A stretch of 64,000 nt of DNA, from positions 744,001 to 808,000 of the forward strand of contig CAVZGE010000003.1 of NCBI GenBank assembly GCA_963774745.1, in the 5' to 3' direction. Below the pieces are notes generated by a model, which had not been told where the DNA came from, searched no databases, and was given only the letters and a program-made list of their open reading frames with translations. Source of the stretch: Prado023 sp963774745 (GTDB taxonomy: Bacteria; Actinomycetota; Actinomycetes; S36-B12; CAIYMF01). The position numbers were made by a program, and so were the translations under genes. Shown here one piece after another: positions 16,751 through 25,197 of this stretch (positions are counted from its first letter, which is position 1; each line of letters begins with the position of its first letter).

Positions 16751-18127
16751 TCACATGGAGTCGATCAGCCGCTGCACCCGCTCGTCGACGGCCTTGAACG
16801 GGTCCTTGCACAGCACCGTGCGCTGGGCCTGGTCGTTGAGCTTCAGGTGCACCCAGTCGACGGTGAAGTCGCGGCGCGCGGCCGTGGCGGCGGTGATGAA
16901 CTCTCCCCGCAGGCGGGCGCGCGTGGTCTGCGGCGGGGTCGACTTCGCTGCGAACACCTCGATGTCGTCGGCGACGGTGGCGGCCATCCCCCTGGCCTCC
17001 AGCAGGTTGAACAGGCCCCGGGTGCGTGAGATGTCGTGGTAGGCCAGGTCCAGCTGGGCGATCCTCGGCGAGCTCCACGACAGGTCGTGGCGGTCGATGT
17101 AGCGCTGCAGGAGCCGGTGCTTGATCACCCAGTCGATCTCGGTGTCGACCGCCCCGAGGTCATCGGTCGAGACAGCCGTGAGGGTGCGCCGCCACAGGTC
17201 CAGGACCCGGGCGTAGACGGGCACCTCCGCCAGCCCGCTGCTCTGGGCGAACATCTCCACCCGCTCCAGGTAGTCGGCCTGGATCTGCCACGCCGAGAGC
17301 ATCCGGCCGTTGGCCAGGCGGACGGCCCGGGTGCCGGTGAGGTCGTGGCTGATCTCCCGGATGGCCCGGATCGGGTTCTCCAGGGTGTGGTCCCGGATGC
17401 TGACGCCGGACTCGAGCATCCGCAGGACGAGGTCCGCGCTGCCGACCTTGAGCAGGGTGGTCGTCTGGCTCATGTTCGAGTCCCCGACGATCACGTGCAG
17501 CCGGCGGAACCGCTCGGCATCGGCGTGCGGCTCGTCGCGGGTGTTGATGATCGGCCGGGAGCGGGTCGTCGCCGAGGACACGCCCTCCCAGATGTGCTCG
17601 GCGCGCTGGCTCAGGCAGAAGGTGGTGCCCCGCGGCGTGGGCAGCACCTTGCCCGCCCCGGCGATCAGCTGGCGGGTCACGAGGAACGGGATGAGGGCGT
17701 CGGAGACCTTGGAGAACTCCCCCATCCGCCCGATCAGGTAGTTCTCGTGGCAGCCGTAGGAGTTGCCGGCCGAGTCGGTGTTGTTCTTGAACAGGTAGAT
17801 CTCCCCGTCGATGCCCTCCTCGCCCAGGCGGCGCTGCGCGTCGGCGACCAGGCCCTCGACGATCCGCTCACCGGCCCGGTCGTGGATGACCAGCTCACGC
17901 AGGTCGTCGCACTCACCGGTGGCGTACTCCGGATGGCTGCCCACGTCGAGGTAGAGCCGCGCACCGTTGGCCAGGAACACGTTCGAGCTGCGACCCCAGG
18001 CCACGACGCGACGGAACAGGTAGCGCGCGACCTCGTCGGGGCTCAGCCTGCGCTGGCCCCGGAAGGTGCACGTGACCCCGTACTCGGTCTCGATGCCGTA
18101 GATCCGCCGGCCGAGCGGATCAACCAT
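16751..18127 (-). CDS. pafA: Pup-protein ligase PafA
   Basis: PafA is a carboxylate-amine ligase that uses ATP to attach the Pup C-terminal glutamate to substrate lysines. Its 458 residues match the family. The glutamine-synthetase-like ATP site starts with RRIYGIETEYGVTC. The catalytic-base region is ARLYLDVGSHPEYATGECDD and a nucleotide-binding block is IYLFKNNTDSAGNSYGCHEN. The start overlaps the prcA 3' end by 8 bp. It shares fold and much sequence pattern with Dop at 19968-21479, its opposing enzyme. Confidence 0.96.
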   Translation of the reverse strand: MVDPLGRRIYGIETEYGVTCTFRGQRRLSPDEVARYLFRRVVAWGRSSNVFLANGARLYLDVGSHPEYATGECDDLRELVIHDRAGERIVEGLVADAQRRLGEEGIDGEIYLFKNNTDSAGNSYGCHENYLIGRMGEFSKVSDALIPFLVTRQLIAGAGKVLPTPRGTTFCLSQRAEHIWEGVSSATTRSRPIINTRDEPHADAERFRRLHVIVGDSNMSQTTTLLKVGSADLVLRMLESGVSIRDHTLENPIRAIREISHDLTGTRAVRLANGRMLSAWQIQADYLERVEMFAQSSGLAEVPVYARVLDLWRRTLTAVSTDDLGAVDTEIDWVIKHRLLQRYIDRHDLSWSSPRIAQLDLAYHDISRTRGLFNLLEARGMAATVADDIEVFAAKSTPPQTTRARLRGEFITAATAARRDFTVDWVHLKLNDQAQRTVLCKDPFKAVDERVQRLIDSM

Positions 18128-18833
18128 CGGCGAGCTCGCGCAGCCGGTCGGGGCCGATCCGCCGGAAGGTTCGGCGCGGGCGATCGCGCTGCAGCAGGGC
18201 GACCTCGAGCTGGGTCAACGGCACCTCGCGCGGCGCCCCGGCCCCCGCCTGCGGGCCTGCGGGGGCCGAGCGGGACAGGGCCGCGATGGCCAGGCGAACC
18301 CCCTGCGCCAGCGACATGCCCTCCACCCAGTTCTCGGCGAGGTGGGCGGCGATCGAGTCCGAGGAACCGCCCATCGCCACGAACCCGTGCTCGTCGGCGA
18401 CCGACCCGTCGAACGTCAGCCGGTAGATCTGGTCGTCGGCCGACTGCGCCCCCACCTCGGCGACCACCAGCTCGACCTCGTAGGGCTTGGCGGCCTCGGT
18501 GAAGATCGTGCCCAGCGTCTGGGCGTAGGCGTTGGCCAGGCTGCGCCCCGTGACGTCGCGGCGGTCGTAGGCATACCCGCGCATGTCGGCCAGGCGCACG
18601 CCGGCCACGCGCAGGTTCTCGAACTCGTTGTACTTGCCGACCGCCGCGAAGCCGATGCGGTCGTAGATCTCGCTGATCTTGTGCAGGGCACGCGACGGGT
18701 TCTCGGCGACCAGCAGGATGCCCTCGGCGACCTGGAGGACCACGACGCTGCGGCCCCGGGCGATCCCCTTGCGGGCGTAGTCGGCCTTGTCCTTGATCAG
18801 CTGCTCGGGCGAGACGTAGAACGGCATGCTCAT
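18120..18833 (-). CDS. prcA: Proteasome subunit alpha PrcA
   Basis: The non-catalytic ring subunit of the 20S proteasome, with 237 residues. The N-terminus MSMPFYVSPEQLIKDKADYA forms the gate, followed by the conserved KGIARGRSVVVLQVAEGILL core. The C-terminus is extended and basic (RDRPRRTFRRIGPDRLREL). The start ATG (18831-18833) is 4 bp after the prcB stop; a second in-frame ATG two codons on is possible. It overlaps pafA. Confidence 0.96.
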   Translation of the reverse strand: MSMPFYVSPEQLIKDKADYARKGIARGRSVVVLQVAEGILLVAENPSRALHKISEIYDRIGFAAVGKYNEFENLRVAGVRLADMRGYAYDRRDVTGRSLANAYAQTLGTIFTEAAKPYEVELVVAEVGAQSADDQIYRLTFDGSVADEHGFVAMGGSSDSIAAHLAENWVEGMSLAQGVRLAIAALSRSAPAGPQAGAGAPREVPLTQLEVALLQRDRPRRTFRRIGPDRLRELADG

Positions 18834-18837
18834 GGCG

Positions 18838-19665
18838 TCACTGCCCCATCCGTGCCACGGGACCGTCCGGGCGCTGCATCCGGCGGTCGACGACCGCCTG
18901 GCAGATCCGTTCCAGCTCCGTGGGGTCGACCCGGCGGAACCCCTCGGCATCCACCACGGCCACGACCGGGAAGATCCTGCGCGCGAGGTCCGGACCCCCG
19001 GTGGCGGAGTCGTCGTCGGCGGCGTCGTAGAGCGCCTCCACGCAGACCTCCACCGCCTGGGACTCGGGCATCTGCTGGGTGTAGAGCTTCTTCAGCGCGC
19101 CACGGGCGAACACCGCACCGGATCCGACCGAGTAGAAGTCGTGCTCCTCGTAGCGACCCCCGGTGACGTCGTAGGAGAAGATCCGCCCGGTGAGCCGGGC
19201 CAGGTCGTACCCGGCGAGCATCGGCACCGCCGCCAGCCCCTGCATGGCCAGGCCGAGGTTGGACCGCAGCAGGGACGCGAGCCGGTTGGCCTTGCCGTCC
19301 AGGGACAGCGCGGAGCCCTCGATCTTCTCGTAGTGCTCGAGCTCGACCTGGAACAGGCGCACCAGCTCGATGGCGATCCCGGCGGACCCCGCGATCCCGA
19401 TGCATGCGTGCTCGTCGGCTGGGAAGACCTTCTCGATCGTGCGCTGGGCGATGACGTTGCCCATGGTTGCCCGCCGGTCACCGGCCATCACCACTCCATC
19501 GGCCCAGGTGGCCGCGACGATCGTGGTCCCGTGCGGGGCGTCGATCGCGCCCGGCCCCGTGTTGCCCAGGTGTCCGAGCAGGTCCGGGCGGTGCCGGGCC
19601 AGGAACTGGGCGAACGAGGCCTCACCGACCATCGAGAAGGCAGTCGCCAGGGGGCTGTCGGTCAC
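18838..19665 (-). CDS. prcB: Proteasome subunit beta PrcB
   Basis: The catalytic N-terminal-nucleophile hydrolase of the 20S core, synthesised with a propeptide. Cleavage after G46 in DAPHGTTIV exposes T47 as nucleophile, leaving a 229-residue mature subunit. Conserved active-site neighbours are GDRRATMGN (Asp/Arg) and the Lys in RTIEKVFPAD. The GTG start at 19663-19665 directly abuts the pup stop codon with no gap, so the two are probably translationally coupled. Confidence 0.96.
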   Translation of the reverse strand: MTDSPLATAFSMVGEASFAQFLARHRPDLLGHLGNTGPGAIDAPHGTTIVAATWADGVVMAGDRRATMGNVIAQRTIEKVFPADEHACIGIAGSAGIAIELVRLFQVELEHYEKIEGSALSLDGKANRLASLLRSNLGLAMQGLAAVPMLAGYDLARLTGRIFSYDVTGGRYEEHDFYSVGSGAVFARGALKKLYTQQMPESQAVEVCVEALYDAADDDSATGGPDLARRIFPVVAVVDAEGFRRVDPTELERICQAVVDRRMQRPDGPVARMGQ

Positions 19666-19857
19666 CTACTGGCCGCCCTTCTGCACGAAGCCCCGGACGA
19701 ACTCCTCGGCGTTCTCCTCGAGGACGTCATCGATCTCGTCGAGCAGCGCATCGACATCCGCATCGAGGGACTCCCGTCGCGCCGTCGCGGCTGGCGGTGG
19801 CGCCACCGCCGGCTCGTCGTCGGGCCGGGCCTTCTGGTGCTCGCTGGACTGGCTCAC
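19666..19857 (-). CDS. pup: Prokaryotic ubiquitin-like protein Pup
   Basis: A 63-residue intrinsically disordered modifier. Its helical C-terminal half (ADVDALLDEIDDVLEENAEE) docks on the Mpa coiled coils, and it ends FVRGFVQKGGQ. The final Gln means it is made as a pro-form that Dop must deamidate to Glu before PafA can use it. The GTG start (19855-19857) has a strong GGAGGAGGA ribosome site about 6 nt upstream. Confidence 0.97.
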   Translation of the reverse strand: MSQSSEHQKARPDDEPAVAPPPAATARRESLDADVDALLDEIDDVLEENAEEFVRGFVQKGGQ

Positions 19858-19967
19858 GTCGTCCTCCTCCTCGCGTCACGTCCGACACTAGTGCCGATCG
19901 CGGAGCCCCACACGCCCACCCGCCCGACTGGTGGGCGCGCCGCCGGGCCTGGCCCGCACGGTGGACC

Positions 19968-21479
19968 TCAGGTCCCGCCCAGGGCACTGACCAGGGCACC
20001 CACACCGTCCACGGATCCCAGGAGCCCCCCCACATGCGCCCGGGTGCCGCGCAGCGGGTCCGGCGTGGGCACCCGGACCAGCGACGAGCGCCCCGGGACG
20101 TCGAAGATGACCGAGTCCCAGGACGCGGCAGCGACCCGGTCGCCGAACCGGCGCACGCATTCGCCGCGGAACCAGGCCCGGGTGTCGGTCGGCGGGTCCA
20201 CGACCGCGCTCGCGACCTCGGCGTCCGTGGTGACCCGGCGCAACGACCCCCGCTGCTCCAGCCACGCGGCCAGGCCCTTCTCGGGGCGGGTGTCGGCGTA
20301 CTGCAGGTCGATCGCCGCCAGCCGCGGGGCCGACCAGTCCAGAGCGTCGCGGCGCCGGTAGCCGTCGAGCAGCGACAGCTTGGCGACCCAGTCGAGGCGA
20401 TCAGCCAGCACCCGCGGCTCGGTCGCGAGCCCGTCGAGGACCTCGGCCCAGAGGCCCAGCACCTCAGCGGTGCGCGGGTCGGTTCCCCCGGGCCGTCCCG
20501 CGCAGTGGGCGCGCGCAGCCGCCAGGTACGCCTGCTGGACCTCCAGGGCGGTGAGCGGGGCGCGCCCCACGCACTCCAGGGGCGCAGCCAGCGAGAGGTC
20601 GTGGGACACCCGGTGCATCGCGGCCACCGGGTTGACCAGGCTGATGCCCAGGTCGGGCCCCCCGGCCTCGATCATGTCCAGGACGATCGCCGTCGAGCCG
20701 AGCTTCAGCAGGGTGGCGGTGTCCGAGAGGTTGGCATCACCCACGATCACGTGCAGGCGCCGCCACAGCGCCGGGTCGGCGTGCGGCTCGTCGCGGGTGT
20801 TGATGATCGGGCGCTTGAGCGTGGTCTCCAGGCCGACCTCGACCTCGAAGAAGTCCGCGCGGCTCGACAGCTGGAACCCCGGGCGCCGGCCGTCCTGCCC
20901 CAGGCCCACCCGACCCGCGCCCGTGAACACCTGGCGGGTCACGAAGAACGGGATGAGCGCCTCCACGACCGACCGGAACGGCGTGCGGCGATCCATCAGG
21001 TAGTTCTCGTGGGTGCCGTACGAGGCGCCCTTGCCGTCGGTGTTGTTCTTGTACAGCACGATCTCGTGCCCGCCGGGCAGGTGCGCGGCCGCACGTGCGG
21101 CCTCGGCGGCGATCAGGGTCCCGGCCCGGTCCCACACCACCGCGTCCCACGGGTTGGTGACCTCGGGGCTGGAGTACTCCGGATGGGCATGGTCCACGTA
21201 GAGCCGGGCGCCGTTGGTCAGCACCACGTTGGCCGTGCCGGGGTCATCGGTGAGCTGGGCGGGGTCGGCCTCCGCGCGGGTCATGTCGAACCCACGGGCA
21301 TCGCGCAGCGGCGACTCCTCGTCGTAGTCCCACCGGCGGGCCAGGCCGCCGGTCCGGCCGGCCGCAACCGCGTGGGCGTTGACGACCAGCCCCGACATCC
21401 GCACCGGGTTGGCGTTCGGGTGGCCCGGATGGCTGATCCCGAACTCGGTCTCCAGACCCATCACCCGGTGCACCGACAT
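19968..21479 (-). CDS. dop: Pup deamidase/depupylase Dop
   Basis: Dop deamidates the Pup C-terminal Gln and removes Pup from substrates. The 503 residues match the family. The PafA-like nucleotide site is VMGLETEFGISHPGHPNANP. The conserved Asp region is ARLYVDHAHPEYSSPEVTNP and a further block is IVLYKNNTDGKGASYGTHEN. The flexible Dop-loop region (residues about 35-75, acidic and unlike PafA) distinguishes it from PafA. I use the ATG at 21477-21479 (MSVHRVMGLE); an in-frame ATG at 21491 is possible. Only about 45 bp separate its start from the ptsG terminator hairpin, so its promoter must be in or very near that space. Confidence 0.95.
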   Translation of the reverse strand: MSVHRVMGLETEFGISHPGHPNANPVRMSGLVVNAHAVAAGRTGGLARRWDYDEESPLRDARGFDMTRAEADPAQLTDDPGTANVVLTNGARLYVDHAHPEYSSPEVTNPWDAVVWDRAGTLIAAEAARAAAHLPGGHEIVLYKNNTDGKGASYGTHENYLMDRRTPFRSVVEALIPFFVTRQVFTGAGRVGLGQDGRRPGFQLSSRADFFEVEVGLETTLKRPIINTRDEPHADPALWRRLHVIVGDANLSDTATLLKLGSTAIVLDMIEAGGPDLGISLVNPVAAMHRVSHDLSLAAPLECVGRAPLTALEVQQAYLAAARAHCAGRPGGTDPRTAEVLGLWAEVLDGLATEPRVLADRLDWVAKLSLLDGYRRRDALDWSAPRLAAIDLQYADTRPEKGLAAWLEQRGSLRRVTTDAEVASAVVDPPTDTRAWFRGECVRRFGDRVAAASWDSVIFDVPGRSSLVRVPTPDPLRGTRAHVGGLLGSVDGVGALVSALGGT

Positions 21480-21525
21480 GGGCCCCAGCATAGGCCGGGC
21501 CGCCGACGCCACCCGGCGCGCGGAC

Positions 21526-21572
21526 GACCGTCGAGGGCGGGGCTCCCTGCGGAGCACCCGCCCTCGACGGTC
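21526..21572 (-). terminator. Long GC-rich hairpin after ptsG
   Basis: A near-perfect stem: a 16-bp arm (21526-21541) pairs with 21557-21572, extended by a further 5 bp (21542-21546 with 21551-21555) past a single bulged base, around a 4-nt loop. It begins 32 nt after the ptsG stop and has no T-run, as is common for actinobacterial terminators. It should separate ptsG transcription from dop. Confidence 0.7.
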
Positions 21573-21603
21573 GATCGTGTTCAGTTGTTCTCCGGTCCGA
21601 TCC

Positions 21604-23346
21604 CTACCGCTGGGGTGCTCCCGGCAGGTCGAGGATCTCGCCCTTGAGGATCTCGGCACGGGTGCCGAAGATCGCCTGCATGTTGTCCCCGACCTCCAGG
21701 ACGCCGGCGGCCCCCAAGGACTTGAGCTTGGCCTTGTCGACCTTGCTCTTGTCCTTGACCGAGATGCGTAGGCGCGTGATGCACGCGTCGACGCTGGTGA
21801 TGTTCTCGAAGCCGCCGAACGCTGCCAGGACCTTCGCGGCCTGGCTCATGTCGGCCTCGACCGCAGCGGCCTTGATCGCTGCGCCCTTCTCCTCGTCGCT
21901 CAGCTGCAGCTCGTGCTCGCCGTAGTCGGCGATGGCGTCGGCGTCGGACTCGCGACCAGGTGTCGCCAGATCCTTCCACTTGATCGCCCACGTGAACACG
22001 ACGTAGTAGATCGGCATGAGGATGAGTCCCAGGATGATGACGTTCCACCACGGCTCCCTACCGGGCAGGATGCCGAACAGGAAGAAGTCGATCAAGCCGC
22101 CGGAGAAGGTCAGCCCGATGGACGTGCCCGTCATGAACATGATCATGAACGACAGCCCTGCGAACACCGCGTGGATTCCGAACAGCCACGGAGCGATGAA
22201 CAGGAAGGTGAACTCGATCGGCTCGGTGATGCCAGTGAGGAAGGACGTCAGACCCGCGGAGAGCAGGATACCGGCGGCGATCTTGGCCTGGCTGGACTTC
22301 GCCTGGCGGTACATGGCGTAGGCAGCGGCCGGGAGGCCGAACATCATGAACGAGAACTTGCCCGCCATGTAGCGACCGGTCGCGTCACCCGCGTTGTCGA
22401 TGAACGGGGTGTCGTCGGCGAGCTGGGCGAACCACATGCGCTGGTCGCCCGTGATGATCTCGCCGGCCTTGTTGGTGTACTCACCGAACTGGAACCAGAA
22501 CGGGCTGTACCAGATGTGGTGCAGGCCGAACGGGATCAGCGAGCGCTCGACGAGTCCGAAGATGAACACACCGATCGCGCCCAGACCCTTGATGGCGTCT
22601 GCGAAGGCGTTGATGCCCTCGCCGATCGGCGGCCATGCGAAGCTGCCGACCAGGCCCAGGAGCAGCGCGAAGGATGCGGTGGCGATCGGCACGAAGCGCT
22701 TGCCGGCGAAGAAGCCCAGGACCGGGGACAGCTCGATCCGGAACCACTTGTTGTAGCACCAGGCGGCCAAGGCACCGATGATGATGCCGCCGAACACACC
22801 GGTCTGCAGCGTCGGGATACCCAGGATGTTGGCGAACGCAGCCGACGGCAGGTCGCTCCAGTTCAGGATGTCCGACGTGGACTTGAGTGACGTGGTGACT
22901 ATCGCGTCCGCGGGTGGACAGGTGTCGGGAACGACCCCCGTCGTGCCCTCCGCCTTGCAGGTGATGACGTTCACGTTCTTGATCTCCATGAAGACGCTGA
23001 TCGCCTTGTTGAAGACCAGGAAGCCGACGGTACCTGCGAGCGCTGCGACACCGGCGTCGGCGGTCAGGCCGATGGCCACACCGATCGCGAACAGCAGGGC
23101 CAGGTTCCCGAAGATGATGTCGCCCGCGCCCACCATGGTGTTGGTGATGAGCAGGAAGAAGCCCTCAGGAATCGTGTCAACGTCGTTGATCTGCTTGTAG
23201 ATGTTCTGGAAGCCAGCGCCGAGGCCGAGGAGCAGGCCCGCGGCCGGCAGGATGGCCACCGGTACCATCAGTGCCTTGCCGACTCGCTGGAGCTGGCCGA
23301 ACAGACTGATCTTTTGCTTGGGTGGTGCCACCGCATTCGCGGCCAT
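21604..23346 (-). CDS. ptsG: PTS glucose/N-acetylglucosamine-type permease, EIICB fusion
   Basis: A phosphotransferase-system permease that imports and phosphorylates a hexose, probably glucose. It has 580 residues. The membrane EIIC domain covers about residues 1-470 with the start LFGQLQRVGKALMVPVAILP and the sugar-binding signature GITEPIEFTF. The EIIB domain follows, with phosphocysteine in SVDACITRLRISVKDKSKVD. No EIIA domain is attached. A two-Cys loop (ITCKAEGTTGVVPDTC) between membrane segments is unusual. The ATG at 23344-23346 has GGAGG 5 nt upstream and is preferred over the GTG four codons earlier. By eye its codons are less GC-rich than neighbouring genes. It interrupts the usual mpa-dop neighbourhood. 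Confidence 0.88.
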   Translation of the reverse strand: MAANAVAPPKQKISLFGQLQRVGKALMVPVAILPAAGLLLGLGAGFQNIYKQINDVDTIPEGFFLLITNTMVGAGDIIFGNLALLFAIGVAIGLTADAGVAALAGTVGFLVFNKAISVFMEIKNVNVITCKAEGTTGVVPDTCPPADAIVTTSLKSTSDILNWSDLPSAAFANILGIPTLQTGVFGGIIIGALAAWCYNKWFRIELSPVLGFFAGKRFVPIATASFALLLGLVGSFAWPPIGEGINAFADAIKGLGAIGVFIFGLVERSLIPFGLHHIWYSPFWFQFGEYTNKAGEIITGDQRMWFAQLADDTPFIDNAGDATGRYMAGKFSFMMFGLPAAAYAMYRQAKSSQAKIAAGILLSAGLTSFLTGITEPIEFTFLFIAPWLFGIHAVFAGLSFMIMFMTGTSIGLTFSGGLIDFFLFGILPGREPWWNVIILGLILMPIYYVVFTWAIKWKDLATPGRESDADAIADYGEHELQLSDEEKGAAIKAAAVEADMSQAAKVLAAFGGFENITSVDACITRLRISVKDKSKVDKAKLKSLGAAGVLEVGDNMQAIFGTRAEILKGEILDLPGAPQR

Positions 23347-23361
23347 ACGGGCCTCCACATG

Positions 23362-23395
23362 TGAGTAGGTGCACTTACATGTCGCAACCTACTCA
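23362..23395. promoter_or_regulatory. 9-bp perfect dyad upstream of ptsG
   Basis: TGAGTAGGT (23362-23370) and its exact complement ACCTACTCA (23387-23395) flank a 16-bp centre. The dyad ends 6 bp before the GGAGG of ptsG (on the minus strand) and lies 26 bp after the mpa stop. It has no T-run. An operator for a sugar-responsive repressor is the best reading; an mRNA hairpin or a weak mpa terminator are alternatives. Confidence 0.5.
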
Positions 23396-23420
23396 GATCG
23401 GACCCCCGAAGCGCGGTGGT

Positions 23421-25064
23421 TCACAGGTACTGGCCGGTATTGGCCACCGTGTCGATCGAGCGCCCGGCCTCGGTTCCCTGCTTGCCCGCGACCAGGGTGC
23501 GGATGAACACGATCCGCTCACCCTTCTTGCCCGAGATCCGGGCCCAGTCGTCGGGGTTGGTCGTGTTCGGCAGGTCCTCGTTCTCCCGGAACTCGTCGAT
23601 GCAGGCGGTGAGCAGGTGGGCCACCCGGATGCCCTTCCGGCCGGTGTCGAGGTACTCCTTGATGGCGTTCTTCTTCGCCCGGGCCACGATGTTCTCCAGC
23701 ATGGCCCCGGAGTTGAAGTCCTTGAAGTACAGGGTCTCCTTGTCGCCGTTGGCGTAGGTGACCTCCAGGAACCGGTTCTGGTCGGACTCCACGTACATCC
23801 GCTCCACGGTGCGCCGGATCATCGCCTCGCAGGCGGCGTCGGCCGACCCGCCGTTCTCGGCGAGGTCCTCGGGGTGCAGCGGCAGGTCCGGGGTGAGGTA
23901 CTTGCTCAGGATGTCTGCGGCCGCCTGTGCGTCGGGGCGCTCGATCTTGATCTTCACGTCGAGGCGTCCCGGTCGCAGGATGGCCGGGTCGATCATGTCC
24001 TCCCGGTTGGATGCGCCGATCACGATCACGTTGGCCAGGCCCTCGACGCCGTCGATCTCCGAGAGCAGCTGCGGGACGATGGTGTTCTCCACGTCCGAGC
24101 TGACCCCGGAGCCGCGGGTGCGGAACAGCGAGTCCATCTCGTCGAAGAACACGATGACCGGCGTGCCCTCGGTGGCCTTCTCCCGGGCACGCTGGAACAC
24201 CAGCCGGATGTGCCGCTCGGTCTCGCCCACGTACTTGTTGAGCAGCTCGGGGCCCTTGATGTTCAGGAAGTACGAGCGCCCGGCGGTCTTGCCCTCACGC
24301 TCGGCGACCTTCCGGGCCAGGGACGCGGCCACGGCCTTGGCGATCATCGTCTTGCCGCACCCGGGTGGGCCGTAGAGCAGGATCCCCTTGGGCGCGGCGA
24401 GCTTGTGCTCCTTGAACAGCTCGGCGTGCACGTAGGGCAGCTCCACCGCGTCGCGGATCATCTCGATCTGGCCGGCCAGTCCGCCGATGTCGGCGTAGTC
24501 GACGTCGGGCACCTCCTCGAGCACGAGCTCCTCGACCTCGGACTTCGGGATGCGCTCGTAGACGTACGAGGAGCGCGGATCCATCAGCAGCGAGTCGCCC
24601 GCGCGGATCGTCTGGTCGAGCAGGGTCTGGGCGAGGCGGACCACCCGCTCCTCATCGGTGTGCCCGATCACCAGGGCCCGGTCACCGCCCTCGAGCAGCT
24701 CCTTGAACATGACGATCTCGCCCACGCGCTCGTAGGCCATCCCGGCGATCACGTTCATGGCCTCGTTGACCATGACCTCCTGGCCGGGCACGAGGTCGCT
24801 GACCCCGGGGGCGACACTCACGCGCAGCTTGCGGCCCTGGGCGTGGATGTCCGCGGTCCCGTCCGGGTTGCGGGCCAGGAGGACGGCGAACCCGTTGGGC
24901 GGGTCGGCGAGGCGGTCGACCTCCTCCTTCAGGGTGACGATCTGGTTGCGGGCCTCGCGCAGGGTCTCGGCCAGGCGGCGGTTGGTCTCCGACAGCCGAT
25001 CGAGCTCCTCCTGCAGCGACCGCAGGCGGCGCTCGACATCGGGGGGCAACGCCTGACCTGTCAT
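23421..25064 (-). CDS. mpa: Proteasome-associated AAA+ ATPase Mpa/ARC
   Basis: A hexameric unfoldase that recruits pupylated proteins and feeds them to the 20S core. Its 547 residues contain an N-terminal coiled coil (about 8-50), two OB-fold regions (to about 200), and an AAA domain with Walker A GPPGCGKT (about 231-238) and Walker B VIVFFDEMDSLF. The second region of homology is SNREDMIDPAILRPGRLDVK. The chain ends in GQYL, whose penultimate Tyr docks on the alpha ring. It lies directly upstream of ptsG rather than of dop. Confidence 0.96.
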   Translation of the reverse strand: MTGQALPPDVERRLRSLQEELDRLSETNRRLAETLREARNQIVTLKEEVDRLADPPNGFAVLLARNPDGTADIHAQGRKLRVSVAPGVSDLVPGQEVMVNEAMNVIAGMAYERVGEIVMFKELLEGGDRALVIGHTDEERVVRLAQTLLDQTIRAGDSLLMDPRSSYVYERIPKSEVEELVLEEVPDVDYADIGGLAGQIEMIRDAVELPYVHAELFKEHKLAAPKGILLYGPPGCGKTMIAKAVAASLARKVAEREGKTAGRSYFLNIKGPELLNKYVGETERHIRLVFQRAREKATEGTPVIVFFDEMDSLFRTRGSGVSSDVENTIVPQLLSEIDGVEGLANVIVIGASNREDMIDPAILRPGRLDVKIKIERPDAQAAADILSKYLTPDLPLHPEDLAENGGSADAACEAMIRRTVERMYVESDQNRFLEVTYANGDKETLYFKDFNSGAMLENIVARAKKNAIKEYLDTGRKGIRVAHLLTACIDEFRENEDLPNTTNPDDWARISGKKGERIVFIRTLVAGKQGTEAGRSIDTVANTGQYL

Positions 25065-25197
25065 GGCACACCTCCTGCGCTTGTCCTTGGGACTCTACCC
25101 AGAGATGCACCGATCGCGCAGCAGGTCGGCGAACCGGCCCATGCGGGTCGAGCACGGGCTCGCAGCGCCCGCCGGGCCGGGCTCCCGGCGGATCGGC

